A stretch of DNA of 20,929 nucleotides from Deltaproteobacteria bacterium (GCA_011389755.1 JAABTR010000091.1:1-20929); one strand, 5' to 3'. Positions 6,642-14,368 are shown, counted from the first letter of the stretch. The notes: generated by a model from the letters alone, not told the origin. A program made the numbers and translations.

Positions 6642-7457
6642 TCACTCGCAAGTCACGCGTTCGACCTCCATCCCCGAGGGAACCCGCTGGTGCCAAGCGT
6701 CCTTCGGCAGGTCGACTCCGAGCTCGACGCCGCCGTTGTCGTACCGCAAGAGGAGGTCGGCGTCTTCGCGTGGCATCTTGACGCGAATCTCATGGGGTAT
6801 GGCGACGCCATCCACCGCGCTGAAGCGGGAGTTCGCGATGGAAAACAAGGTCCCCCGTTCGTCTCGCACGATCGACCCATGAAGGGGCAGTCCCTGTTCT
6901 CGCGTACCTATCTTGAGCGTTTGATGGACGTCGTCTTTTTCAATCTCCACCACGTAGTGTCCCTCTGGGCTCCAGCTGATGTCCGAGGTCCCCTCCACGA
7001 TGGGCGTGTGTCCGACGAGGATCCTTGCAACGTCCCCAGGAGGCAACGGGATGCGCACGAGCCTTGCGATGTTGCACGGCTCGGCAGGCCCTTCGAGAAA
7101 ACGCCCCTCGCGCAGATCGTGGAGCTCAAAGCGCCCCTGGGAGACGGTCAGGACGGTCAGGGGGCTGCCGAACGGCGAGACCAGCTCCATCCGCAGGCGG
7201 CCTGGAAGCTCGCCGAAGATGAAGATCTTTCCCTGCACGCGGTGTTTTTCGCCGAAGTGATCCACGCGGCCGGTGATGCGAACCGTCTGAATTTGCGTCA
7301 AGCGCCGATCGAACGCGGCGAGGAGGTCGTCCGCCTTGGTGAACCCGCCGCGAGGCATCTGCACCGGCCCGCAGCCAGAGCAAACCGCCACGACCGCCGC
7401 TGCCAAAAGGCCCACACCGAAACGTCCGCAGCCCCGCCGCCTCGAGCGCATCTTCAT
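6642..7457 (-). CDS. LolB-like / DUF4292-type outer-membrane lipoprotein
   Basis: A 271-residue protein. An Arg-rich N-terminus (MKMRSRRRG) is followed by a hydrophobic stretch and CSGC, so Cys29 is the probable lipidated residue. The mature part has a LolB/DUF4292-like pattern: TVRITGRVDHFGEKHRVQGK, GRLRMELVSPFGSPL, and later strands including NSRFSAVDGVAIPHEIRV. LolB-like proteins accept lipoproteins at the outer membrane, and divergent homologues are common in deltaproteobacterial groups; exact function is inferred. Its ATG overlaps the recR stop as ATGA (7454-7457), with a GGGAG site just upstream, so it is coupled to recR. Confidence 0.78.
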   Translation of the reverse strand: MKMRSRRRGCGRFGVGLLAAAVVAVCSGCGPVQMPRGGFTKADDLLAAFDRRLTQIQTVRITGRVDHFGEKHRVQGKIFIFGELPGRLRMELVSPFGSPLTVLTVSQGRFELHDLREGRFLEGPAEPCNIARLVRIPLPPGDVARILVGHTPIVEGTSDISWSPEGHYVVEIEKDDVHQTLKIGTREQGLPLHGSIVRDERGTLFSIANSRFSAVDGVAIPHEIRVKMPREDADLLLRYDNGGVELGVDLPKDAWHQRVPSGMEVERVTCE

Positions 7458-8044
7458 ATCTCCCGTCTGCCCTCGAAGGCGCGCCCGAGGGTCATCTTGT
7501 CGGAATACTCCAGCTCACCGCCATGGGGTATCCCAGAGGCGATCCGAGATATCTTGACGTCTCGACCCTCGAAAACGTGCCTGATGAGCATCGCCGTCGC
7601 CTCCCCTTCCACCGAGGAGCGCGTGGCGACAACCAGCTCGCGGGTGCCGCTTTTTGCCACCCGCGCGGCGAGCAGGTCGATCTTGAGCTCCCCCGGACCG
7701 ATCCCGTCGAGGGGGCTGAGCATGCCGTGGAGCACGTGGTAGCGCCCCCGAAAGGCGCCGCTGTTCTCAATGGCCCAGAGATCTGGGACGCTCTCGACGA
7801 TGCAGATGACCGAGTCGTCACGGCCGTCGTCGGAGCAGATCTCACACGGATCGCCTTGAGAGAGGTTGCGGCACTCGGAGCAGGGGCAAACCCGCTCGCG
7901 CAAGGTGGCGATCTCCTCTCCCAGCTTCTGAAGGTACTCCTCAGGGGCTTTGAGAAGATGAAACGTAAGCCGTAGCGCCGTGCGCTGCCCGATCCCGGGC
8001 AGTCGCGCGAGCAGCTCGGCCATTTGAAAAATGGCGTTGGTCAT
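7454..8044 (-). CDS. recR: Recombination mediator RecR
   Basis: A 196-residue protein of typical RecR size. It has the N-terminal helix-hairpin-helix LLARLPGIGQRTALRLTFHLL, a C4 zinc finger (Cys55, Cys58, Cys67, Cys70) and a Toprim domain with ICIVESVPDLWAIE. The family signature RGRYHVLHGMLSPLDGIGP follows. RecR forms a ring that, with RecO/RecF, loads RecA on SSB-coated single-stranded gaps. It starts 12 bases after ybaB, the standard dnaX-ybaB-recR arrangement, and overlaps the downstream lipoprotein gene by four bases. Confidence 0.97.
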   Translation of the reverse strand: MTNAIFQMAELLARLPGIGQRTALRLTFHLLKAPEEYLQKLGEEIATLRERVCPCSECRNLSQGDPCEICSDDGRDDSVICIVESVPDLWAIENSGAFRGRYHVLHGMLSPLDGIGPGELKIDLLAARVAKSGTRELVVATRSSVEGEATAMLIRHVFEGRDVKISRIASGIPHGGELEYSDKMTLGRAFEGRREI

Positions 8045-8056
8045 CCCGCAAGGCCC

Positions 8057-8407
8057 TTAGAACATTCCCGGAACTTTCATCCCTCCGGTGACCTCTTCGG
8101 TGGCTGCGGTTATCTTCTCCCCGGCCAAGGTCAGCGCTGCGTTGACTCCGGCGATGACGGCGTCGCTCAGGGTCTCCAGATCCTCGGGGTCCACGAGCTC
8201 TTTGTCGATGTCGATCGCCGTGATCTCTCGCGCCCCGTTGATGGTTGTCTTGACCTTGCCGCCCACCGCCTCTGCGGTCCACGTCTGCTCTTTGATGTCT
8301 TCTTTAACCTTTTCGAGCTTGCTTTGCATGCGGTGCGCCTGGCGCATCATCTCGGGGATACCCCCGCGGAAAGCCATGCCGCCGCCTTTTTTATTACCTT
8401 TGGCCAT
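8057..8407 (-). CDS. YbaB/EbfC family nucleoid-associated protein
   Basis: A 116-residue protein from ATG 8407, with AAGGAG about 11 bases upstream; ATG 8380 (MAFRGGIPEMM) would give the commoner ~107-residue length. Family features are present: a Gly-rich start, the helix MMRQAHRMQSKLEKVKEDI, VGGKVKTTINGAREI, the DPEDLETLSDAVIAGVNAAL segment and the Gly/Met-Pro C-terminus GGMKVPGMF. YbaB/EbfC forms a tweezer-shaped dimer that binds DNA and influences nucleoid structure and gene expression. It lies between dnaX and recR, its conserved place. Confidence 0.94.
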   Translation of the reverse strand: MAKGNKKGGGMAFRGGIPEMMRQAHRMQSKLEKVKEDIKEQTWTAEAVGGKVKTTINGAREITAIDIDKELVDPEDLETLSDAVIAGVNAALTLAGEKITAATEEVTGGMKVPGMF

Positions 8408-8470
8408 CTTCAGTTGAGCTCCTTGATCTGGGAACCGATACTCACAGTTGGTCGGATTCAAGCCTAACTT

Positions 8471-10279
8471 TTACACTTCGTGACGCGCCGTTTCCACGCA
8501 AACTTTCGTCACCGTCCCGCCGAACTCGGCGATTGCGCCTCGCACCAAGGGATGCTGCCGGGCCTCTTCCTCGCGGCGCCGGTCCTCTTCTTCGCGCTCG
8601 AGCCTGCGCCGGGTCACCACGGGGACCCCCTCGGTCTGGTCTACCGCCACGTCCACCCGCACGTCGCCGCCCGCGTGCTCAGCCAGACAACCGGCGATGT
8701 CCTCGAGCCTATCACGCGCGAGCGCCGCCACAGCGGCGTAGTCGCCGGGGAAGCAGAAGGTCACGCCGAAGCCATCGTCGTCGATCCGCGGGACACCGCA
8801 CTCCAGGATGGACGCCAGGCTCGGGAACCTTTTTTGCAGACCGGATATCACCGGTCCCCACTGCTGGGGTGGCGGCAGCGGCCGCTTTGGGGGGTTCTTT
8901 TTTACCCTCGGCGCCTCAGGCGGCGCCTGTGCTAAAGCGACCGGCGGCACCTGTGGCTGAGCCGCGGCAGGAGCCCGGCCTGAGCTCTGCGCCGGCTCAG
9001 GCGCCGCGTTCGCGTTGGACTCGGATGACCCCATGGGGGCTTTTACAAGCGCCTCGGAGACTCTCTCGGCGCTGCCCGAGGTCGCCCCGGCGCCGCCGCC
9101 GGTGCCACCCGAAGGGGGCGCCGGCCTCGAGAGCCCCCCGCGGGCGGCCAGGGCCTCCAGCCGGCTCAAGATATCAGCCGCCGGCAAGAGCTCGCCCAGA
9201 TCGGCCAGCCTGGCCAGGGTCGCTTCCATCAAAATTTTCGGGTGGCTCGATCGCGCGATGCTCTCGTAACTGTCGGAAAAGTGCTTGAAGTTGCGATGGA
9301 GGGTGTCCCTCGTGACGCTCCTGGCTTGCTCGACGAGTTCGTCGATCTCTTCTTTGGGCAAGTCCAGCACGTCCTGATCCCCGCCGCAGACCCCCGCGAC
9401 CACCAGGTTGCGCAGGTGTTCGAGCAGGGCCCGGCCGAAGGTGACCATGTCCAGGCCCTGGTCATCGACCTTTTGGACGATCTCGAGACACCGCCGGGCG
9501 CTTGATTGAAGCAGCGCCGCGCTCAAGTCGTAGAGCACCCGGCGCTCCACGATCCCCAGCAGGCCCGCCACCAGCTCTCCGGTGAGCTCCGACGCTCCGG
9601 CCGCCAGGACCTGGTCCAAAATGGACAAGGCGTCTCGCATGGAGCCTTCGGCCTCACGCCCGATGAGGGCGAGCGCCGCCTCGTCCGTTTTTATCTCTTC
9701 GGACTCGAGGATCCTGTGGATGCGCTCGATGATCGCCGCGGTGGGGATCCTTCGGAAGTCGTAGCGCTGACAGCGCGACAGGATCGTCACCGGGATCTTG
9801 TGAGGCTCGGTGGTGGCGAAGATGAACTTGACGTGAGAGGGCGGCTCCTCCAGCGTCTTGAGCAGCGCGTTGAAGGCGCTGACCGACAGCATGTGGACCT
9901 CGTCGATGACGTAGATCTTGAAGCGGCCGATCACCGGGCGGTAGGGCACTGTCTCGCGCAGCTGCCTGACATCCTCGACCGAGTTGTTCGAAGCGCCATC
10001 GATCTCGATGACATCGACGGCCCGGCCCGAGGTGATCGACAGACACGACTCGCAGGCGCCGCACGGGATCTTCGTCGGCCCCTCCGCGCAGTTGAGCGCC
10101 TTGGCCAGGATCCGCGCCAGGGAGGTCTTGCCGCAGCCGCGCACCCCTGAAAAAACGAACGCGTGAGCCACGCGATCCATCTCGATGGCGTTCGCCAGCG
10201 TCTTGGTCACGTGACCTTGTCCGACGACGTCTTCGAAGGTCTGAGGACGCCATTTTCGCGCGAGTACTAGGTAAGACAT
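8471..10279 (-). CDS. dnaX: DNA polymerase III subunit tau (and probably gamma)
   Basis: A 602-residue clamp-loader ATPase. Residues 45-52 are the Walker A motif (GVRGCGKT); Cys64, Cys73, Cys76 and Cys79 bind zinc; Asp126-Glu127 are in the Walker B box VIDEVH; LSRC at 167-170 contains the SRC arginine finger. A Gly/Ala/Pro-rich linker spans about residues 375-475, followed by the tau-specific C-terminal region. Tau holds replicase cores and helicase together; gamma is the short form in species that make it. Codons 459-461 (GTA AAA AAG) contain A AAA AAG in the frameshift-competent phase, so a shorter product is likely (listed separately). The ATG directly abuts the stop of the upstream hydrolase gene. 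Confidence 0.97.
   Translation of the reverse strand: MSYLVLARKWRPQTFEDVVGQGHVTKTLANAIEMDRVAHAFVFSGVRGCGKTSLARILAKALNCAEGPTKIPCGACESCLSITSGRAVDVIEIDGASNNSVEDVRQLRETVPYRPVIGRFKIYVIDEVHMLSVSAFNALLKTLEEPPSHVKFIFATTEPHKIPVTILSRCQRYDFRRIPTAAIIERIHRILESEEIKTDEAALALIGREAEGSMRDALSILDQVLAAGASELTGELVAGLLGIVERRVLYDLSAALLQSSARRCLEIVQKVDDQGLDMVTFGRALLEHLRNLVVAGVCGGDQDVLDLPKEEIDELVEQARSVTRDTLHRNFKHFSDSYESIARSSHPKILMEATLARLADLGELLPAADILSRLEALAARGGLSRPAPPSGGTGGGAGATSGSAERVSEALVKAPMGSSESNANAAPEPAQSSGRAPAAAQPQVPPVALAQAPPEAPRVKKNPPKRPLPPPQQWGPVISGLQKRFPSLASILECGVPRIDDDGFGVTFCFPGDYAAVAALARDRLEDIAGCLAEHAGGDVRVDVAVDQTEGVPVVTRRRLEREEEDRRREEEARQHPLVRGAIAEFGGTVTKVCVETARHEV
8872..8917 (-). promoter_or_regulatory. Candidate programmed -1 ribosomal frameshift signal in dnaX
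   Basis: The heptamer A AAA AAG is at 8903-8897 in the zero-frame phase X XXY YYZ, the same heptamer and phase as E. coli dnaX. A Shine-Dalgarno-like GAGG (8917-8914) lies 10 bases upstream. A 5-bp GC stem (GCGGC-CGCT-GCCGC, 8885-8872) starts 11 bases downstream. After a -1 slip, 61 codons are read before TGA TAG at 8714-8709, giving a 522-residue protein that keeps the ATPase and loses the tau C-terminus. The heptamer is seen directly; the activity is inferred. Confidence 0.65.
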
Positions 10280-11110
10280 CTACAGCTCGTAACACAGCCC
10301 TTCGCGGGCAGCATCGGTTTTTGGGAAAAGCTTGCGGCAGCGGGCTTCTTTGTCGCGGACCTGGGCGTCGCCTTGCGCCGGATCGTGGTGGAACAAGACC
10401 AAGCGCTTGGCCCCCGCGAGCTTCGCGAGCCGAGCTCCCTGCTCAAAGGTGGAGTGCCCCCAGCCGACCCGGGGCAGGCCGCTCTTTTCTCCCGTGTACT
10501 CCTCGGGGGTGTACTGGGAGTCGTAGATGAACAGCTCAGCGCCTTTTGCCAGCTGGAGTACGTTGGCATCGGGCTCTTCGAGCTGCTCGGTGTCGGTGCA
10601 GTAGCACATCGCCTTGCCTCGGTGCTCCACCCGGTAACCGTAACAGCCGTTGGGGTGGTTGAGGCTGAGCGCCTGAACGGTCACGTCGTCCGCGATCTCG
10701 ATCACCTGGCCATCGACGCACTCGTGAAACTCCATCGACGCAGCCATCTGCTCCAGGGTCAAGGGGAAATTTGGGAAGTTCATCTGCCCGGCGAGGGTCT
10801 CGGCGAGGGTCGTGGTCACGTTGCTCCCGCCGTACAGCTCGATGTGGTTTCCCGGCGCCAGGGCAGGCAAAAAAAACGGAAACCCCTGGATGTGATCCCA
10901 GTGAACATGGCTAAAGAACATCGATGCCCGCACGGGGGCCTCGGCCATGAGCTTCTCGCCCAGGCCGCGCAGACCGGTCCCGCCATCCAAGATGATGATC
11001 TCCTCGCCACACCGCACCTCGACGCAGGCGGTGTTGCCGCCCACCTCGACAGTCGACTCTCCGGGCGTAGGGATCGACCCCCGCACGCCCCAAAAACGCA
11101 CCTGGAACAT
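10280..11110 (-). CDS. Metallo-beta-lactamase-fold hydrolase
   Basis: A 276-residue protein from ATG 11110, chosen for its AAGG site seven bases upstream; the frame is open 13 codons further. It begins FWGVRGSIPTPGESTVEVGGNT, the typical start of a cytoplasmic MBL-fold family related to RNase Z and cyclic-nucleotide phosphodiesterases. Metal ligands are SHVHWDHIQG (His68, His70, Asp72, His73), a later His in LSLNHPNG, the Asp in CTDTEQ and a His in LFHHDP. FIYDSQYTPEEY and WGHSTFEQG are also family features. A phosphodiester substrate is likely but not identifiable. Its TAG abuts the dnaX ATG with no spacing, indicating one transcript and coupled translation. Confidence 0.9.
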   Translation of the reverse strand: MFQVRFWGVRGSIPTPGESTVEVGGNTACVEVRCGEEIIILDGGTGLRGLGEKLMAEAPVRASMFFSHVHWDHIQGFPFFLPALAPGNHIELYGGSNVTTTLAETLAGQMNFPNFPLTLEQMAASMEFHECVDGQVIEIADDVTVQALSLNHPNGCYGYRVEHRGKAMCYCTDTEQLEEPDANVLQLAKGAELFIYDSQYTPEEYTGEKSGLPRVGWGHSTFEQGARLAKLAGAKRLVLFHHDPAQGDAQVRDKEARCRKLFPKTDAAREGLCYEL

Positions 11111-11182
11111 CAGCGCCCTTCTTCGCACCCGCAACGCGCCGCCGCCCACCCGAACATCCTCATTGGAGACGCGCGAGGTGGT

Positions 11183-11398
11183 TCACAGCTCCTCGAGGTC
11201 CTCTGCCGCGCTGGGGGCGGCAACCGCCGAGGCCTCGTCCTTTTGCTCCTTGAGATTTTTGACGCCCTCGTTGGGCGCGAGCACGTTGAGCCCCCAAAGC
11301 AGCAGCGGGAGGAGGGCCATCGCGATGAGTATCGCCACAGGCTGTTTTCTGGGGATCTGGGCTGACAACTTCTCGAAATGAGAGAGCTCCTGATTCAT
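11183..11398 (-). CDS. Small single-pass membrane protein, 71 residues
   Basis: I do not recognise a family. ATG 11398 is preceded six bases upstream by AAGGAGG, an excellent ribosome site, so the gene is real despite its size. Residues 1-18 are polar and basic near the membrane (IPRKQP), 20-41 form one transmembrane helix (VAILIAMALLPLLLWGLNVLA), and 42-71 are charged and Ala-rich, ending EDLEEL. The positive-inside rule predicts the N-terminus in the cytoplasm. It lies between asnS and the hydrolase-dnaX block, 72 bases upstream of the hydrolase start, and has its own promoter-like sequence, so it may be the first gene of a dnaX transcript. Confidence 0.82.
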   Translation of the reverse strand: MNQELSHFEKLSAQIPRKQPVAILIAMALLPLLLWGLNVLAPNEGVKNLKEQKDEASAVAAPSAAEDLEEL

Positions 11399-11424
11399 CG
11401 ACGCCTCCTTGATGGGCCGAAGAG

Positions 11425-11456
11425 CGTGGTCACTCGTTGGTATGAATCGGACCACG
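11425..11456. promoter_or_regulatory. Inverted repeat at the start region of the small membrane gene
   Basis: CGTGGTC (11425-11431) and GACCACG (11450-11456) form a perfect 7-bp inverted repeat with an 18-base centre. It lies just downstream of the TAATAT box at 11470-11475 and overlaps the possible second -10 region, a position suited to a repressor operator or a leader hairpin. Confidence 0.4.
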
Positions 11457-11499
11457 CGGCTGTCAAGCTATATTACTTGTTATAAACGCTGCGAGTCAA
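11439..11499 (-). promoter_or_regulatory. Overlapping sigma-70-type promoters upstream of the small membrane gene
   Basis: On the minus strand TTGACT (11494-11499), an 18-base spacer and TAATAT (11470-11475) form a good promoter. A second candidate uses TTGACA (11461-11466), 16 bases and CATACC (11439-11444). Either could drive the small membrane gene, the hydrolase, dnaX and the genes that follow, making a transcript separate from asnS. Confidence 0.55.
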
Positions 11500-11540
11500 T
11501 GAATCAAAACCCAGCTAATCTTTTGTATTCCCGATTCATT
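11498..11540. repeat. ATGAATC inverted repeat downstream of asnS
   Basis: AATGAATC (11498-11505) and GATTCATT (11533-11540) are perfect inverted copies, and a third ATGAATC is at 11442-11448. They flank and overlap the promoter region between asnS and the small membrane gene. They could be regulator sites, or the pair could form a weak hairpin after asnS. Confidence 0.35.
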
Positions 11541-11556
11541 TTGGATCCCGGCGCCA

Positions 11557-12939
11557 TCAAAAGTCGCAGTTCCCCGGAGTTCTGGCGAACGGGATGACGT
11601 CTCGGATGTTCTTCATGCCGGTCACGTACATGAGCGCCCGCTCGAAACCGAGCCCGAACCCCGCGTGTGGCGTGCCGCCGTAGCGGCGCAGATCCAGGTA
11701 CCACCAGTAGGGCTCTTTTTCGAGACCGAACCGCTCCATCTGCCCCTCGAGCACATCGAGGCGCTCCTCGCGCTGGGAGCCGCCTATGATCTCGCCCACG
11801 TGGGGCACGAGCAGGTCCATCGCCGCCACCGTCTTCTCGTCATCGTTGACCCGCATGTAAAAAGCTTTGATCTCCCGCGGGTAGTCCACGACAAAGACCG
11901 GTTTCCCCACCAGCTCCTCGGTGAGATACCGCTCGTGCTCCGACTGCAGATCGGCGCCCCAGTCCACCGGGTATTCGAATTTCTTTTTCGAGGTCTTCAA
12001 GCGATCGATGGCCTCGGTATATGTCATCGCTTCAAAGGACGAGCCGACGAGCGCTTCAAGCCTCGCCCGCAGACCCTTCTCGATCCACTGATCGAAGAAA
12101 TCGATATCGTCGGGGCACCTCGCGAGCACCTTGGCGACGATCACCTTGATGAAATCCTCGGCCAGCGCCATGTCGCCTCTGAGGTCGCAAAAGGCCATCT
12201 CGGGCTCGATCATCCAAAACTCCGAGGCGTGACGGGCGGTGTGGGAGTTCTCCGCCCGAAACGTCGGACCGAACGTGTAGACGTTTTTGAACGCCAGGGC
12301 GAAGACCTCGGCCTCGAGCTGGCCGCTCACCGTGAGGGAGGTCTCCTTGGCGAAGAAATCTTGACTGAAGTCGACCGCGCCGTCTTTTTTGGGGATCGGC
12401 GCAGCCGGGTCGAAGGCGGAGACCCGGAACATCTGTCCGGCCCCCTCACAATCCGACGCGGTCACGATGGGGGTGTGGACCTGGATGAAACCGCGCTCGT
12501 CGAAGAACTCGTGGATCGCCATCTGCAAGGCATGTCGCACGCGAAAAACCGAGCCAAAGGTCCGCGCCCGAGGCCGCAGGTGGGCCATGGTCCTTAGAAA
12601 CTCGAACGAGTGGCGTTTTTTCTGCAGGGGATACCCCTGCTCCACATCCCCAACCACGGTGACGCTGTGGGGCTTGAGCTCAACCGTCTGGCCCTTGGCC
12701 GGCGACGCCACCAAGGTGCCCTCGGCGCGGACCGCCGCTCCGGTGCCGAGCCTTACAATCTCCGCATAGTTGGGCAAAGACGGGTCGGCGACGACCTGCA
12801 ACGATGCCGCGCACGAGCCGTCATTGACCTCGAGAAAGACCACGTCCTTGCCCGCGCGCGCGGTGCGCAGCCACCCTTCGACGACCACCGCCTCTTTGGG
12901 CGGCTCATAACCCAGTAACATCTTGACCGATTCCGACAT
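11557..12939 (-). CDS. asnS: Asparaginyl-tRNA synthetase
   Basis: A 460-residue class IIb synthetase, the usual AsnRS length. The N-terminal OB-fold that binds the anticodon covers about residues 18-100 (VVVEGWLRTARAGKDVVFLEVNDGS). The AsnRS linker GYPLQKKRHSFEFLRTMAHLRPR is diagnostic against AspRS. Motif 2 is FRAENSHTARHASEFWMIEPEM and motif 3 is GFGLGFERALMYVTGMKNIRDVIPF near the C-terminus. It charges tRNA-Asn directly. The ribosome site AAGGAG lies 10 bases before ATG 12939. It follows the symporter gene by 70 bases on the same strand. Confidence 0.97.
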   Translation of the reverse strand: MSESVKMLLGYEPPKEAVVVEGWLRTARAGKDVVFLEVNDGSCAASLQVVADPSLPNYAEIVRLGTGAAVRAEGTLVASPAKGQTVELKPHSVTVVGDVEQGYPLQKKRHSFEFLRTMAHLRPRARTFGSVFRVRHALQMAIHEFFDERGFIQVHTPIVTASDCEGAGQMFRVSAFDPAAPIPKKDGAVDFSQDFFAKETSLTVSGQLEAEVFALAFKNVYTFGPTFRAENSHTARHASEFWMIEPEMAFCDLRGDMALAEDFIKVIVAKVLARCPDDIDFFDQWIEKGLRARLEALVGSSFEAMTYTEAIDRLKTSKKKFEYPVDWGADLQSEHERYLTEELVGKPVFVVDYPREIKAFYMRVNDDEKTVAAMDLLVPHVGEIIGGSQREERLDVLEGQMERFGLEKEPYWWYLDLRRYGGTPHAGFGLGFERALMYVTGMKNIRDVIPFARTPGNCDF

Positions 12940-13009
12940 CTTCAGCGCACTCCTTATTTTTTTCGTAAGATGACTCGGAGGCCCGCGGGGCCTTTGGCTT
13001 TGAGCTCCT

Positions 13010-14332
13010 TCATGGCGCCGCCGGCCCGGCGCCGCCGCTCTTTTCCTTCCTCAGCTCCAGGCCGTGGTAGATGGCCGCTCCGCTCACGTCACCCCAGACA
13101 TTGACGGCGGTGCGTCCCATATCCAAGAGGCGATCGAGGGCGAGTATCAACCCGATCCCCTCCAGGGGCAAGCCCAGGGCGCCGAGCACCACGGCGATCA
13201 TGACGAGGGACGCCGACGGGATCCCCGCCGTGCCCACCGCGGCCAAGGTGGCCATCACGAGCACCGACGCCTGTTCGCCGAGCCCCAGCTCCATGCCGTA
13301 GGCCTGGGCGATGAACAGCGCCGCCACCGCCTCATACAGCGCGGTGCCGTCCATGTTGACCGTGGATCCGAGGGGCAAGACGAAGTTGGCGATCCGCGGC
13401 GGGATCTTGCCCCGGTTCGTGGCGTTGTCAATGGTCACCGGCAAGGTGGCGGAGCTCGAGCTTGTGGAAAAGGCCGTGAGCAAGGCGGGGCTCACGGCGC
13501 GAAACAGCGCCCAAGGGTTTTGTCCGCCCACGAACTTGAGCAAAATGGGCAAGATCACAAAAGCTTGGATGACCAGCCCGAGTGCCACGGTGATCCCGAA
13601 GCGCGCGATGGAAGCGAACGCCTCGGTGCCGTGGACCGCCATGGTGCGCACCAAAAGAGAGAGCACTCCGGCGGGCGTGAGCAGGATCACCAGGTCGGTG
13701 ATCTTCATCATCACTTTGAAGAGCCCGTCGAACAGGTCCATGAGCGGCGCTTTGACCTCCCGGCTCATGGTGGTGAGCACCGCCCCGAACAGGATGCAAA
13801 AGAGCAGAAGCGGCAAGAGCCTGCCCGCGCCCAGGTCGGAGGCGGCGTCTCCGATGGGGTTGACCGAGACCAGGTGCATCATGAATTGCCCAAACGATCG
13901 GGTCTCGATCGCGAGCTCCTCGGGCATCTGCCCCGCCGCCCCGAGATCGATGCCGTCGCCGGGACGAACGAGGTTGACCAGGGCCAGCCCGATGGCCACC
14001 GAGATCGCCGTGGTGCCCAGGTAGTAAATGGTGACCCAGCCCCCCATCCGCCCCACCTTGCGCACGTCCCCGACCCCTGAGACGCCCGTGATGATGGCCG
14101 CGATGATGAGGGGGACCACCACCATCTTCAGAGCGCGCAGAAAGAGGTCGCCGGGCAGCCCGAGCTGCCAGCGCTCCACCTGCTCGGGTGTGACCCCGCC
14201 CTCGTGCAAGGCCACCCCGGCCGCGGCGCCCACCACCACCGCGCCGAGGACCCACCAGGGGAGGGTCTGCCTGTAGACGCGAAGCGCGCCGCCGCCTCTT
14301 GGCTCCTTCGACTTCGTATTCTCGTCGGACAT
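13010..14332 (-). CDS. Dicarboxylate/amino acid:cation symporter (DAACS, SLC1-like)
   Basis: A 440-residue inner-membrane transporter from ATG 14332. Family hallmarks are present: the serine-rich hairpin STSSSSATLPVTI, NMDGTALYEAVAALFIAQ in TM7, GIPSASLVMIAVVL in hairpin 2 and DRLLDMGRTAVNVWGD in TM8. The DMGRT-N pattern corresponds to GltPh residues Asp394, Arg397 and Asn401, which bind the substrate amino and side-chain carboxyl groups, so aspartate, glutamate or C4-dicarboxylates are the likely substrates. Coupling to sodium or protons cannot be decided. There is no ribosome site; a promoter (14339-14368) places the transcript start at the ATG itself. An upstream TTG at 14356 is a less likely start. 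Confidence 0.94.
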   Translation of the reverse strand: MSDENTKSKEPRGGGALRVYRQTLPWWVLGAVVVGAAAGVALHEGGVTPEQVERWQLGLPGDLFLRALKMVVVPLIIAAIITGVSGVGDVRKVGRMGGWVTIYYLGTTAISVAIGLALVNLVRPGDGIDLGAAGQMPEELAIETRSFGQFMMHLVSVNPIGDAASDLGAGRLLPLLLFCILFGAVLTTMSREVKAPLMDLFDGLFKVMMKITDLVILLTPAGVLSLLVRTMAVHGTEAFASIARFGITVALGLVIQAFVILPILLKFVGGQNPWALFRAVSPALLTAFSTSSSSATLPVTIDNATNRGKIPPRIANFVLPLGSTVNMDGTALYEAVAALFIAQAYGMELGLGEQASVLVMATLAAVGTAGIPSASLVMIAVVLGALGLPLEGIGLILALDRLLDMGRTAVNVWGDVSGAAIYHGLELRKEKSGGAGPAAP

Positions 14333-14338
14333 CGCCCG

Positions 14339-14368
14339 ATAATACCCGAGACACAAAGCAGTTCACAA
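14339..14368 (-). promoter_or_regulatory. Promoter predicting a leaderless symporter mRNA
   Basis: On the minus strand TTGTGA (14363-14368), an 18-base spacer and TATTAT (14339-14344) lie directly upstream of the symporter. The A of ATG 14332 is the seventh base after the -10 box, the normal +1 position, which matches the lack of a Shine-Dalgarno sequence. Confidence 0.45.

Noticed and set aside
6462..7742. 426-codon plus-strand frame across the bactofilin, lipoprotein and recR genes
   Set aside because: It spans parts of three well-supported minus-strand genes and has no ribosome site or recognisable domain.
11665..12597. 310-codon plus-strand frame opposite asnS
   Set aside because: asnS motifs are unambiguous on the minus strand; the opposing translation is rich in His/Arg/Gly without domain features.
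13064..14080. 338-codon plus-strand frame opposite the symporter
   Set aside because: Its translation is dominated by Gly, Arg, His and Asp with no hydrophobic core; it mirrors the transporter coding strand.
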